A stretch of DNA of 21,789 nt from an uncultured Oscillospiraceae bacterium. GTDB lineage: Bacteria; Bacillota; Clostridia; Oscillospirales; Oscillospiraceae. This document shows, in pieces, positions 14,230-21,145 of the stretch. Location of the stretch: the NCBI GenBank assembly GCA_958426425.1, contig CATZYY010000025.1, forward strand, positions 1-21,789, written 5' to 3'. The notes under the pieces are model-generated. The model ran no database searches and had not been told where the DNA came from. It saw only the letters and a program-made list of their open reading frames with translations. Each line of letters opens with the position of its first letter. Position 1 is the stretch's first letter. The translations under genes and the position numbers were made by a program.

Positions 14230-14619
14230 ATGGAGACGGCTATCCAGGCGGCGGGCGTGTGTGTGATCGGGGCGGTGCTGGCCCTCCTTGTCCGCCGGGG
14301 CAGCCCGGAGACGGCGCTGCTTCTGGCACTGGCGGCCGCAGCGGCGGTGATTGCCCTGGTGGTGCCGGCGGTGGGGGAGATGTGGGACTTTCTGCGGCGG
14401 CTGGAGACTTACGCCGGGGTGCCCACGGAGCTGTTCGCCCCCCTGTACAAAACCGCGGCCATCGCCCTGGTGGTCCGGGCGGGCGGGGGCCTGTGCCGGG
14501 ACGCCGGGGAGTCGGCCCTGGCGGCGGTGCTGGAGACGGCGGGCACCGTGTGCGCCCTGCTGGCGGCGCTGCCGCTGATGAAAGCGGTGCTGGAATTGTT
14601 GGTGGAGCTGATGGGATGA
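14230..14619 (+). CDS. spoIIIAD: SpoIIIAD
   Basis: This 129-residue integral membrane protein has about four hydrophobic segments. The sequence TYAGVPTELFAPLYKTAAIALVV contains the conserved central region of SpoIIIAD, which is related in sequence to SpoIIIAC. It starts 2 nt after the spoIIIAC stop and overlaps spoIIIAE by 4 nt (ATGA), so the membrane subunits are translationally coupled. Confidence 0.95.
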   Translation: METAIQAAGVCVIGAVLALLVRRGSPETALLLALAAAAAVIALVVPAVGEMWDFLRRLETYAGVPTELFAPLYKTAAIALVVRAGGGLCRDAGESALAAVLETAGTVCALLAALPLMKAVLELLVELMG

Positions 14620-15782
14620 GGGCATACCGAAAAAACAGGCGCGGGGCCCCCGGCGGGGGCGCTTCGGCCGCCCCCGGGGAACGGGCGGCACCGCTGGGGC
14701 TGCTACTTTCACAGGGAAAAAAATTTCTGATCTGGACGGCGGCGGCCCTGCTGGCGTTGACGGTGACCGTCCGGGCGGCGGAGGTGCCGGAGGACCTGGT
14801 CCGCTCCGCCCCGGAGGCGGCGGAGGAGCTGCTGGAGGGGGCGGACCTCACCGCCGGGGGCCTCACCGCCGCCCTGGCGCAGCTGCTCCAAAGCCTGGGG
14901 GACCGGGCCGGGGAGGTGGTGCGGCAGCGGCTCCGGGGCGCCGCGGCCATTTTGCTGGTGGCGGTGCTGTGCGGCGCGGCGGAGGGGTTCTTCCAGGGCA
15001 GCGGCATGAAATCGCCGCCCTTCCTGCCCATGGCGGGAGCTCTGTCGGTGACCATGGCGGCGGCGGGGAGCCTGGATAGCCTCCTGGGCCTGGGGGCGTC
15101 CACCATTGACGAGCTCTCCGCCTTCTCCCAGACCCTGCTGCCCACTCTGGCGGCGGCCACCGCAGCGGCCGGGGCCGTCACCACCGCCACGGTCCAGCAG
15201 GTGGCCACGGTGTTCTTCGTGGATCTGCTGATCCGGCTGATCGACCGGGTGTGCCTGCCCATGGTGTACCTCTACATCGGGGTGGTGACGGCGGCGGCCT
15301 GCCTGCCGGAAAACCGGCTGGGGGCCTTGGCCGACGGGGTCAAAAAGGTGGTGACGTGGGTTTTGACCGGGGCGGTATTGGCCTTTACTTTATATCTCTC
15401 CGTGGTTCGGGTCATCACCGGCTCCGCCGACGCGGTGACGGTGAAGGTGGCCAAGGCCGCCATCTCCGGCGTGGTGCCGGTGGTGGGGAAGATCATCTCC
15501 GACGCCTCGGAGACGGTGCTGGCCGGGGCCGGGATGCTGAAAAACACCATCGGCATCTTCGGCACTCTGGCCATTCTGGCCGCCTGCGCCTACCCCTTTT
15601 TGCAGCTGGGGGTCCAGTACCTCTTATACAAGCTCACGGCCTTTTTGGCCGGGGCCGTGGGCCTGTGCAAGCTCATTGACGGCCTGGGCGGCGCCTTCGG
15701 ACTGATCTTGGCCATGACCGGCAGCTGCGCTCTTCTGCTGCTGGTGTCGGTGCTCTCCTCCGTGGGGGCGGTGACGCCATGA
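14616..15782 (+). CDS. spoIIIAE: SpoIIIAE
   Basis: This is the large multi-pass membrane subunit of the SpoIIIA complex, 388 residues from ATG 14616 (the Bacillus protein is about 400). A basic N-terminus and a hydrophobic segment (FLIWTAAALLALTVTVRA) look like a signal peptide. A polar region and several membrane segments follow (AAAILLVAVLCGAA; PMVYLYIGVVTAAACL; VLTGAVLAFTLYLSVV; the last at the C-terminus). The KAAISGVVPVVGKIISDASETVLAGAG segment is characteristic. It overlaps spoIIIAD and spoIIIAF by 4 nt each. Confidence 0.96.
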   Translation: MRAYRKNRRGAPGGGASAAPGERAAPLGLLLSQGKKFLIWTAAALLALTVTVRAAEVPEDLVRSAPEAAEELLEGADLTAGGLTAALAQLLQSLGDRAGEVVRQRLRGAAAILLVAVLCGAAEGFFQGSGMKSPPFLPMAGALSVTMAAAGSLDSLLGLGASTIDELSAFSQTLLPTLAAATAAAGAVTTATVQQVATVFFVDLLIRLIDRVCLPMVYLYIGVVTAAACLPENRLGALADGVKKVVTWVLTGAVLAFTLYLSVVRVITGSADAVTVKVAKAAISGVVPVVGKIISDASETVLAGAGMLKNTIGIFGTLAILAACAYPFLQLGVQYLLYKLTAFLAGAVGLCKLIDGLGGAFGLILAMTGSCALLLLVSVLSSVGAVTP

Positions 15783-16264
15783 TGGAGGCGCTGGGGAAGT
15801 GGCTGCTGTCGGTGTCAGCGGCGGCCCTGCTGGTGTCGGTGGTCCAGACCCTGATCCCGGAGGGCGGCATGCGGCGGGTGGCCTCCTTCACCGGGGGACT
15901 GCTGCTGCTGGCGGTGCTGCTGCGGCCGGTGCTGGGGGCGGACTTCTCCGGCCTCTCCACCGGACTGGACCGCTGGACGGAGCAGGTGGAGCAGCGGCAG
16001 TGGGAGCTGGAATCCGCCCAGACCGACGCCCTGGCGGCGGGCATAGCGGAGCGGGCCGCCACATATATATCGGACAAAGGGGCCGCCCTGGGCCTGACGG
16101 TGACGGCAGCGGTGGAGACAAGGGCGGGAGACGACGGCATCCCCGTTCCATATTCCGCCGTTATCGAAGGTCCCTGGTCGGAGGCCCTCTCGGCGTCCAT
16201 CGCGGCGGACCTGGGCATCCCGGCGGAGCGGCAGACATGGAAGGAACAGGACAATGAAACTTGA
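15779..16264 (+). CDS. spoIIIAF: SpoIIIAF
   Basis: This 161-residue protein has two N-terminal membrane segments (WLLSVSAAALLVSVVQTLI and FTGGLLLLAVLLRPVL) separated by PEGGMRRV, the typical SpoIIIAF beginning. A soluble domain follows that in the family resembles ring-building folds. The ATG overlaps the spoIIIAE stop by 4 nt, and spoIIIAG begins 11 nt before its end. Confidence 0.94.
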   Translation: MMEALGKWLLSVSAAALLVSVVQTLIPEGGMRRVASFTGGLLLLAVLLRPVLGADFSGLSTGLDRWTEQVEQRQWELESAQTDALAAGIAERAATYISDKGAALGLTVTAAVETRAGDDGIPVPYSAVIEGPWSEALSASIAADLGIPAERQTWKEQDNET

Positions 16265-16754
16265 AGGAGCGAAGAAGGCATGGGACAAGTACAAATACGT
16301 GGCGCTGGTGGCTCTGGTGGGGGCGGTGCTGCTGCTGTGGCCGGAGGGCGGCGGCTCCTCCGGTCAGGCGGCGGCAAGCGGCTCCGGGGAGCAGAGCCCG
16401 GATGCGCGGCAGGTGGCGGAGGAGATGGAGGACATCCTCTCCAAGATCAGCGGCGTGGGCCGGGTACAGGTGATGCTGACGTCGGACAGCGACGGCGGGC
16501 GGCTTCTGGCGGAGGACGTGGAGGAATCCCGGCAGGACTCCGGCGCCTCATCCCGCTCCACCGAGACGGTGGTGGTGGACGGGGCGCAGGGCGAGACGCC
16601 GGTGGTGAAGCGGACCTGGTATCCCACCTACCGGGGAGCCCTGGTGGTGTGTCAGGGCGGGGATCAGGCGGCGGTGCGCCTGGCGGTGACGGAGGCGGTC
16701 ATGGCCCTAACGGGCCTCTCCGCGGACCGCGTCACCGTGGCAAAATGGCAGTGA
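16254..16754 (+). CDS. spoIIIAG: SpoIIIAG
   Basis: This 166-residue protein has one N-terminal membrane segment (YVALVALVGAVLLLW), a low-complexity linker and a ring-building motif domain (EEMEDILSKISGVGRVQVMLTS). A conserved second half includes VVKRTWYPTYRGALVVCQGG and ends in AVMALTGLSADRVTV. SpoIIIAG forms a large ring in the intermembrane space of the developing spore. Its start lies inside the end of spoIIIAF (11-nt overlap). Confidence 0.95.
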   Translation: MKLEGAKKAWDKYKYVALVALVGAVLLLWPEGGGSSGQAAASGSGEQSPDARQVAEEMEDILSKISGVGRVQVMLTSDSDGGRLLAEDVEESRQDSGASSRSTETVVVDGAQGETPVVKRTWYPTYRGALVVCQGGDQAAVRLAVTEAVMALTGLSADRVTVAKWQ

Positions 16755-16777
16755 TTATTTGGAGGAGGAAAGGACCT

Positions 16778-17338
16778 ATGAGAGGAAACTGGAAACGAAA
16801 CGCGGTCTTGCTGACCATGGCGGTGCTGGTGTGTGCGGCGGCGGCCCTGAACTGGAAATACTCCGCCCAGGAGGGCGTGGACGCCGCGGAGGAAGCCGGC
16901 ACCAAGATCCTGGGGGAGGCGGCTCTGGTCTCCGGCGGCGAGGGGGCCGAGGGCGCCATGGACGAGACGGCGGTCTACACCGGCGGCGACTACTTCGCCT
17001 CCGCCCGATTGACCCGGCAGCAGGCTCGGGACAACGCCATCTCCCTTTTACAGGAGGCGGCGCAGCAGGAGGGGGCCGGGGAGACCGCGGCCACCGAGGC
17101 GTCGGAGGGCATCCAGGTTCTTGCCTCCTACACCCTGACCGAGGCCCAGATTGAAAACCTGGTCACCGCCAAGGGCTACGCCGACTGTGTGGCCTTCATG
17201 GGGGAGGACAGCATCAGCATCGTGGTGTCCACCGACACCGGGGAGCTGACCGACACGGACGTTGCCAAGGTGGTGGACATCGCCGCCACGGAGAGCGGCT
17301 ACCCCGCAAGCGCCATCAAAGTCATGGCCGCAAATTAG
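16778..17338 (+). CDS. spoIIIAH: SpoIIIAH
   Basis: This 186-residue protein has an N-terminal membrane anchor (NAVLLTMAVLVCAAAALNW) and a YscJ/FliF-like ring domain at the C-terminal half. The domain spans RQQARDNAISLLQEA through TDTDVAKVVDIAATESGYPASAIKV. In the sporulating cell it contacts SpoIIQ from the forespore side. The ATG at 16778 has a GGAGGAGG ribosome-binding site 23 nt after spoIIIAG. It is the last gene of the operon. Confidence 0.96.
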   Translation: MRGNWKRNAVLLTMAVLVCAAAALNWKYSAQEGVDAAEEAGTKILGEAALVSGGEGAEGAMDETAVYTGGDYFASARLTRQQARDNAISLLQEAAQQEGAGETAATEASEGIQVLASYTLTEAQIENLVTAKGYADCVAFMGEDSISIVVSTDTGELTDTDVAKVVDIAATESGYPASAIKVMAAN

Positions 17339-17341
17339 CAG

Positions 17342-17370
17342 TTGTATTTTCGGCGGAGGCATGGTAGAAT
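17342..17370 (+). promoter_or_regulatory. Promoter of the Asp23-nusB unit
   Basis: -35 TTGTAT (17342-17347) and -10 TAGAAT (17365-17370) are exactly 17 nt apart, with TG-N before the -10. It starts just after the spoIIIAH stop, so the housekeeping genes do not depend on the sporulation operon. Confidence 0.7.
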
Positions 17371-17428
17371 ATTGATTCGGAAACCAACCATTTTACCAAG
17401 GACACCAAAGGGTAAGGAGAATCATACG

Positions 17429-17806
17429 ATGGGCGAGAGCAGAGAGTATATGACGCTGCCGGAGGAGAACGGGAGCATCAACATTTCCGAGGAGGTCATT
17501 GCCGCCATCGCCGTGGGCGCCGTCCGGGATGTGGAGGGCGTGTCCGGCATGATGACCAATCTGGGCGGCAGCGTCACCGACCTGGTGAACAACAAGCGCA
17601 ACGCCCAGAAGGGCGCCAAGGGCGTGAAGATCGACATGACCGGCACGGCTTTGACCCTGGACGTGTATCTCACCGTCCAGTACGGCCACCCCATTCCCGA
17701 GGTGGCGGAGAATGCCCAGAAGGCCGTCATCAGCGCCGTGGAGGCCATGACCGGCTGCTCCGTGGGCGCGGTCAACGTCCATGTGGGCGGCGTGACCTTG
17801 GCCTGA
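17429..17806 (+). CDS. Asp23/Gls24 family envelope protein (YqhY-like)
   Basis: This 125-residue Asp23-domain protein contains GSINISEEVIAAIAVGAVRDVEGVSGM near the N-terminus and the AQKAVISAVEAMTGCSVGAVNVHVGGV ending that defines the family. In Firmicutes a YqhY-type member commonly sits just upstream of nusB, as here. Its function is not settled; links to envelope stress and fatty-acid synthesis control have been proposed for relatives. A TAAGGAGA ribosome-binding site precedes the ATG. nusB follows by 44 nt. Confidence 0.94.
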   Translation: MGESREYMTLPEENGSINISEEVIAAIAVGAVRDVEGVSGMMTNLGGSVTDLVNNKRNAQKGAKGVKIDMTGTALTLDVYLTVQYGHPIPEVAENAQKAVISAVEAMTGCSVGAVNVHVGGVTLA

Positions 17807-17850
17807 GGGAACACTCCACAGAAGATAAAGAGAAACGAGAGTAAGAACGT

Positions 17851-18300
17851 ATGGTACGCAACACCGCGCGGGAGATCGCCGTGCATCTTTCCTATGAGCT
17901 GAGCTTCACCGAAAAACCGGTGGAGGAGCTGCTGGACCAGCGTCTGACGGCGGAGAGCTTTGAGACCCTCTCCGGCGAGGACGCCCTCTATCAGGAGGCG
18001 CCGGGGCCCAAGCAGGCGGAATATATCCGCCGTTTGGTCCGGGGCGTGGCGGAGCATGCGCCGGAGCTGGACGGCTACATCGCCAAGTACGCCAAGGGCT
18101 GGAACTTTGCCCGGATCCCCCTGGTGGCCTCCGCCATCATGCGGGTGGCCATGTACGAGATTCTCTACATGCCGGACATCCCCAACGGCGCCGCCATCAA
18201 CGAGGCCGTGGAGATCGCCAAGAAGTACGAGACGCCGGAGACGGTGAAGTTCATCAACGGCATCCTGGGCACCTTCGTGCGGCAGGAGATCACGGAATAA
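17851..18300 (+). CDS. nusB: Transcription antitermination factor NusB
   Basis: This 149-residue all-helical protein binds boxA RNA with NusE (ribosomal protein S10) and supports ribosomal RNA antitermination. It begins with the conserved N-terminal pattern (VRNTAREIAVHLSYEL). It ends with the family's typical segment ARIPLVASAIMRVAMYEILYMPDIPNGAAINEAVEIAKKY and FINGILGTFVRQE. The length is typical. The ribosome-binding site is only moderate. It shares the promoter of the Asp23 gene and is followed by an intrinsic terminator. Confidence 0.97.
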   Translation: MVRNTAREIAVHLSYELSFTEKPVEELLDQRLTAESFETLSGEDALYQEAPGPKQAEYIRRLVRGVAEHAPELDGYIAKYAKGWNFARIPLVASAIMRVAMYEILYMPDIPNGAAINEAVEIAKKYETPETVKFINGILGTFVRQEITE

Positions 18301-18356
18301 CAGCCCCGCGCCCTGCCAAAGGGGCAGGCTGCGCGGCGGCACGAAACAGCCGACGA

Positions 18357-18389
18357 CGAGAGGAACCCGAAGGGGGTTCCTTTCGTTTT
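18357..18389 (+). terminator. Rho-independent terminator after nusB
   Basis: A 12-bp stem (18357-18368 with 18374-18385, one G-T pair) and a 5-nt loop are followed by TTTT. The left arm has the same sequence as that of the terminator after ispA (20908-20919). A smaller GC hairpin precedes it near 18308-18334. Confidence 0.85.
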
Positions 18390-18488
18390 AAATCTCGGCT
18401 TTTTTACCGCTCCCTGGGCGGACCCCGGAGAGGGCTTTCCGCCGACAGGGGCGTATTTTGCACACCAGAGAAGGGAGGGGGACCTGCC

Positions 18489-19724
18489 GTGGAACAGCAT
18501 GTATTTTCCGTCACAGAGATCAACCAGATGATTAAGGACCTGCTGGACCAGGTGCCGCCTCTGCGGAACGTGTATATCCGGGGCGAGCTGTCCAATTACA
18601 AGATCTATCCCTCCGGCCACCACTACTTCACCCTGAAGGATCCGGAGGGGGCTCTGCGGTGCGTCATGTTCAAGGGGCAGGCCTCCCGGCTGCGGTTCCG
18701 GCCGGAAAACGGCATGCAGGTCATCGCCCGGGGCCGGGTCAGCGTGTTCCCCCGGGACGGGGCCTATCAGCTCTACTGCGACGCATTGACCCCCGAGGGG
18801 GCCGGGGACCTGGCGGTGGCCTTCGAGCAGCTCAAGGCCCGGCTCTACGCCGAGGGGCTCTTTGACCCCGCCCGCAAAAAGCCCCTGCCGCCCTATCCCA
18901 AGACCATCGCCATCGTCACCTCCTCCGCCGGGGCGGCGGTCCACGACATGATCCGCATCCTGCGGCGGCGATACCCCATCGCCAAGGTGATTTTGCTGCC
19001 GGTCCGGGTCCAGGGCCCCGAGGCCCCGCCGGAGATCGCCGGGGCCATCCGGTACGCCGACAAGTGGAAGATCGGCGACGTGATCATCACCGGCCGGGGC
19101 GGCGGGTCCATGGAGGACCTGTGGGCCTTCAACGACGAGCGGGTGGCCCGTGCCATCTACGCCTGCGAGACCCCGGTGATCTCCGCCGTGGGACATGAGC
19201 CGGACGTGACCATCGCCGACTTCGTGGCCGACGTCCGGGCCTCCACCCCCTCCAACGCGGCGGAGCTGGTGGTGCCGGACCAGGGGGAGCTGCTGCGGTG
19301 GCTCCGGGGGGCCGGTGAGCGGATGGCCCAGGCCGAGAGCGGACGGCTGGCGGCGGAGCGGCGGAAGCTGGAGGATCTGGCCGCCAAGCGGGTCCTGCGG
19401 GACCAGACCGCCTACGTCCAGGATAAGCGCATGGAGCTGGTGCACCTCCAGCAGCGGCTGGGGGACCTGTCGGCGGCGCTGATCGCCCGGAAGCGGCAGC
19501 GCTTCGGCGCTTTGGCGGCGTCCCTGGACGCCATGAGCCCCCTGAAGGTCCTGGGCCGGGGCTATGCCATGGTCCAGGGCGAGGACGGAACCATTCTGCG
19601 GTCCTGCCGGGACGTGAGTCCTGGGGACCGGGTGAACGTGACATTGGGAGAGGGCGGCTTCACCGCCGTGGTGGACGAGCCCTATACGAAAGAGATGCCC
19701 CGGAAAAAGGAGGAACGGCCATGA
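18489..19724 (+). CDS. xseA: Exodeoxyribonuclease VII large subunit
   Basis: This is the catalytic subunit of ExoVII, which degrades single-stranded DNA from both ends. The 411-residue protein has an N-terminal OB-fold (VRE-type opening FSVTEINQMIKDLL, IRGELSNYK, HHYFTLKD). The catalytic core follows with KTIAIVTSSAGAAVHDMI, ILLPVRVQGPEA, DVIITGRGGGSMEDLWAFNDE and PVISAVGHEPDVTIADFVADVRASTPSNAAE. A coiled-coil region and the MSPLKVLGRGYAMVQ end complete it. The start is GTG 18489, behind GGGAGGGGG. It overlaps xseB by 4 nt. Confidence 0.97.
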   Translation: MEQHVFSVTEINQMIKDLLDQVPPLRNVYIRGELSNYKIYPSGHHYFTLKDPEGALRCVMFKGQASRLRFRPENGMQVIARGRVSVFPRDGAYQLYCDALTPEGAGDLAVAFEQLKARLYAEGLFDPARKKPLPPYPKTIAIVTSSAGAAVHDMIRILRRRYPIAKVILLPVRVQGPEAPPEIAGAIRYADKWKIGDVIITGRGGGSMEDLWAFNDERVARAIYACETPVISAVGHEPDVTIADFVADVRASTPSNAAELVVPDQGELLRWLRGAGERMAQAESGRLAAERRKLEDLAAKRVLRDQTAYVQDKRMELVHLQQRLGDLSAALIARKRQRFGALAASLDAMSPLKVLGRGYAMVQGEDGTILRSCRDVSPGDRVNVTLGEGGFTAVVDEPYTKEMPRKKEERP

Positions 19725-19951
19725 GCACCAAGCAGACCTTTGAACAGCAGATCGCCCGGCTGGAGGAGATCGTGGCGGCCCTGGAGAAGGGAGACGCCCA
19801 GCTGGCGGACTCCCTGGCCCTGTTTGCCGAGGGCACCAAACTCATCGCCGCCTGTACCAAGCAGCTGGACCAGGCGGAGCAGCAGGTGGTCAAGCTCATG
19901 AAGGGCGCCGACGGCGCCCCGGTGGAGCAGCCCTTTGAAGAGGAGGCGTGA
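19721..19951 (+). CDS. xseB: Exodeoxyribonuclease VII small subunit
   Basis: This 76-residue helical protein has the family motif FEQQIARLEEIVAALEKGDAQLADSLALFAEGTKL. It forms the helical hairpins that attach to the XseA coiled coil. The ATG overlaps the xseA stop (ATGA), as in many genomes, consistent with coupled synthesis of the two subunits. ispA begins 2 nt after its stop. Confidence 0.97.
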   Translation: MSTKQTFEQQIARLEEIVAALEKGDAQLADSLALFAEGTKLIAACTKQLDQAEQQVVKLMKGADGAPVEQPFEEEA

Positions 19952-19953
19952 CA

Positions 19954-20835
19954 ATGGACAAGCAGACCTATCAGGCGCAGTTTGACGAATACCGCCGGGA
20001 GATCGAATCCCAGCTCAAGACCCTGTTTACGGACCAGGTCCCCTGGGGGGATTTGTACGAGTCCATGCGGTACAGCCTTCTTGCCGGAGGCAAGCGGATT
20101 CGGCCGGTGATGGTCCTTGCCTTTGCCCGCGCGGCGGGGATGGAGAACTGGAAAGACGCCCTGCCCGCCGCCTGCGCCGTGGAGCTGGTCCACACCTACT
20201 CCCTGATTCACGACGACCTGCCCTGCATGGACGACGACGACCTGCGCCGGGGCAAGCCCACCAACCACCGGGTCTACGGCGAGACATTGGCGGTTCTGGC
20301 GGGAGACGCCCTGCAGCCGGAGGCTTTCCGCCTGCTGCTGACGGCTCCGGCCCTGACCGGCGACCGCCGCTGCGCCTGTGCCCTGACCCTTGCCCAGGCG
20401 GCCGGGCCGGACGGCATGGTGGCCGGGCAGGTGCTGGATACCCTCCACGCCCCCCGGACCCGGCAGGAGATCACCCAGGTCCACGACCTGAAGACCGGCG
20501 CCATGATCGCCGGGGCCTGCAAAATCGGCGTCCAGGCCGCCGGCGGCAGCCCGGAGCTGCTGAAGGCGGCGGAGGTCTACGGAAAGGAGCTGGGCCTTGC
20601 CTTCCAGATCCGGGACGACCTGCTGGACGTGGTTGGCGACGAGATGGACTTCGGCAAGCCCATCGGCTCCGACGCCGAGGAGGGGAAGGTCACCTTCGCC
20701 AACCTGCTGACCCCCAGGGGCTGTCAGAAGGAGGTGGCCGCCTGCACGGAGCGGGCGGTGGCCGCCGTGGCCCCCTGGGACGGCGACGGCTTCCTCACCG
20801 CCTTGGCGGAGGCCTTGGCAGACCGGATGCGGTGA
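19954..20835 (+). CDS. ispA: Farnesyl diphosphate synthase (short-chain polyprenyl synthase)
   Basis: This 293-residue trans-isoprenyl diphosphate synthase condenses isopentenyl diphosphate with allylic diphosphates, mainly to farnesyl diphosphate. The first Asp-rich motif is DDLPCMDDDDLRRG and the second is DDLLDVVGD; GGKRIRP and HTYSLIHDD are also present. The spacing in the first motif (DDxxxxD) is that of bacterial FPP synthases. I chose ATG 19954, 8 nt after GAGGAGG. GTG at 19948, overlapping the xseB stop, is the alternative and adds two residues. dxs is not seen in the window. The stop lies inside a 25-nt sequence repeated at 21017. Confidence 0.95.
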   Translation: MDKQTYQAQFDEYRREIESQLKTLFTDQVPWGDLYESMRYSLLAGGKRIRPVMVLAFARAAGMENWKDALPAACAVELVHTYSLIHDDLPCMDDDDLRRGKPTNHRVYGETLAVLAGDALQPEAFRLLLTAPALTGDRRCACALTLAQAAGPDGMVAGQVLDTLHAPRTRQEITQVHDLKTGAMIAGACKIGVQAAGGSPELLKAAEVYGKELGLAFQIRDDLLDVVGDEMDFGKPIGSDAEEGKVTFANLLTPRGCQKEVAACTERAVAAVAPWDGDGFLTALAEALADRMR

Positions 20836-20906
20836 CCGGCGCTGAGCCGGTCCTCCGAATCTGTCGAAAAAGAGGGACAACTTGCGCGACGGAAAGGAAG
20901 AGCGTT

Positions 20907-20940
20907 ACGAGAGGAACCCCTTCTGGGTTCCTCTCGTTTT
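20907..20940 (+). terminator. Rho-independent terminator after ispA
   Basis: A perfect 12-bp stem (20908-20919 with 20925-20936) and a 5-nt loop are followed by TTTT. It separates the xseA-xseB-ispA unit from the structured RNA downstream. Confidence 0.9.
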
Positions 20941-20947
20941 CAATCAT

Positions 20948-20982
20948 AAGTTTTTTGAACTTTTTAAAGGTTCAAAAAACTT
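20948..20982. repeat. AT-rich 13-bp inverted repeat
   Basis: Arms 20948-20960 and 20970-20982 are exact reverse complements with a 9-nt loop that can pair further. The six-T and six-A tracts lie inside the arms. It could act as a second terminator, but no T run follows it. Confidence 0.75.
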
Positions 20983-20983
20983 G

Positions 20984-21019
20984 CGCAGCGTGTCGAAAAG
21001 AATTTTTCGTCACGCTGCG
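20984..21019. repeat. 15-bp inverted repeat with one mismatch
   Basis: 20984-20999 pairs with 21004-21019 around a GAAT loop, with a single T-T mismatch. It directly abuts the previous hairpin and runs into the second copy of the 25-nt repeat. The remaining bases up to 21110 hold a small GGCCC hairpin (21061-21073) and an AT-rich stretch; I see no gene. Confidence 0.75.
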
Positions 21020-21110
21020 GTGACCGGCGTTGAGCCGGTCCCTGTTGCTTTTTGCACAAAGGCCCGCTGGGCCGTCATGAAAAATTCATAGTTTGTATAT
21101 ACTGTATATA

Positions 21111-21139
21111 TTGTATATTTATTGAAACCGTGCTATACT
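21111..21139 (+). promoter_or_regulatory. Promoter of the large structured RNA
   Basis: -35 TTGTAT (21111-21116) and -10 TATACT (21134-21139) are exactly 17 nt apart, with an extended TG-N before the -10. The surrounding DNA is very AT-rich in an otherwise GC-rich window. Transcription would begin near 21146. Confidence 0.78.
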
Positions 21140-21145
21140 AAGTCT

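Larger units (their letters stand above)
20829..21041. repeat. 25-nt direct repeat flanking a hairpin cluster
   Basis: 20829-20853 and 21017-21041 match at 24 of 25 positions. Each copy can fold into a small hairpin with arms GACCGGC and GCCGGTC. The first copy contains the ispA stop codon. Between them lie the ispA terminator and two further inverted repeats. TGTCGAAAA and CTTGCGC also occur in both halves. Confidence 0.8.

Noticed and set aside
18165..19445. 426-residue minus-strand frame opposite xseA
   Set aside because: Shadow of xseA; no recognisable protein features.
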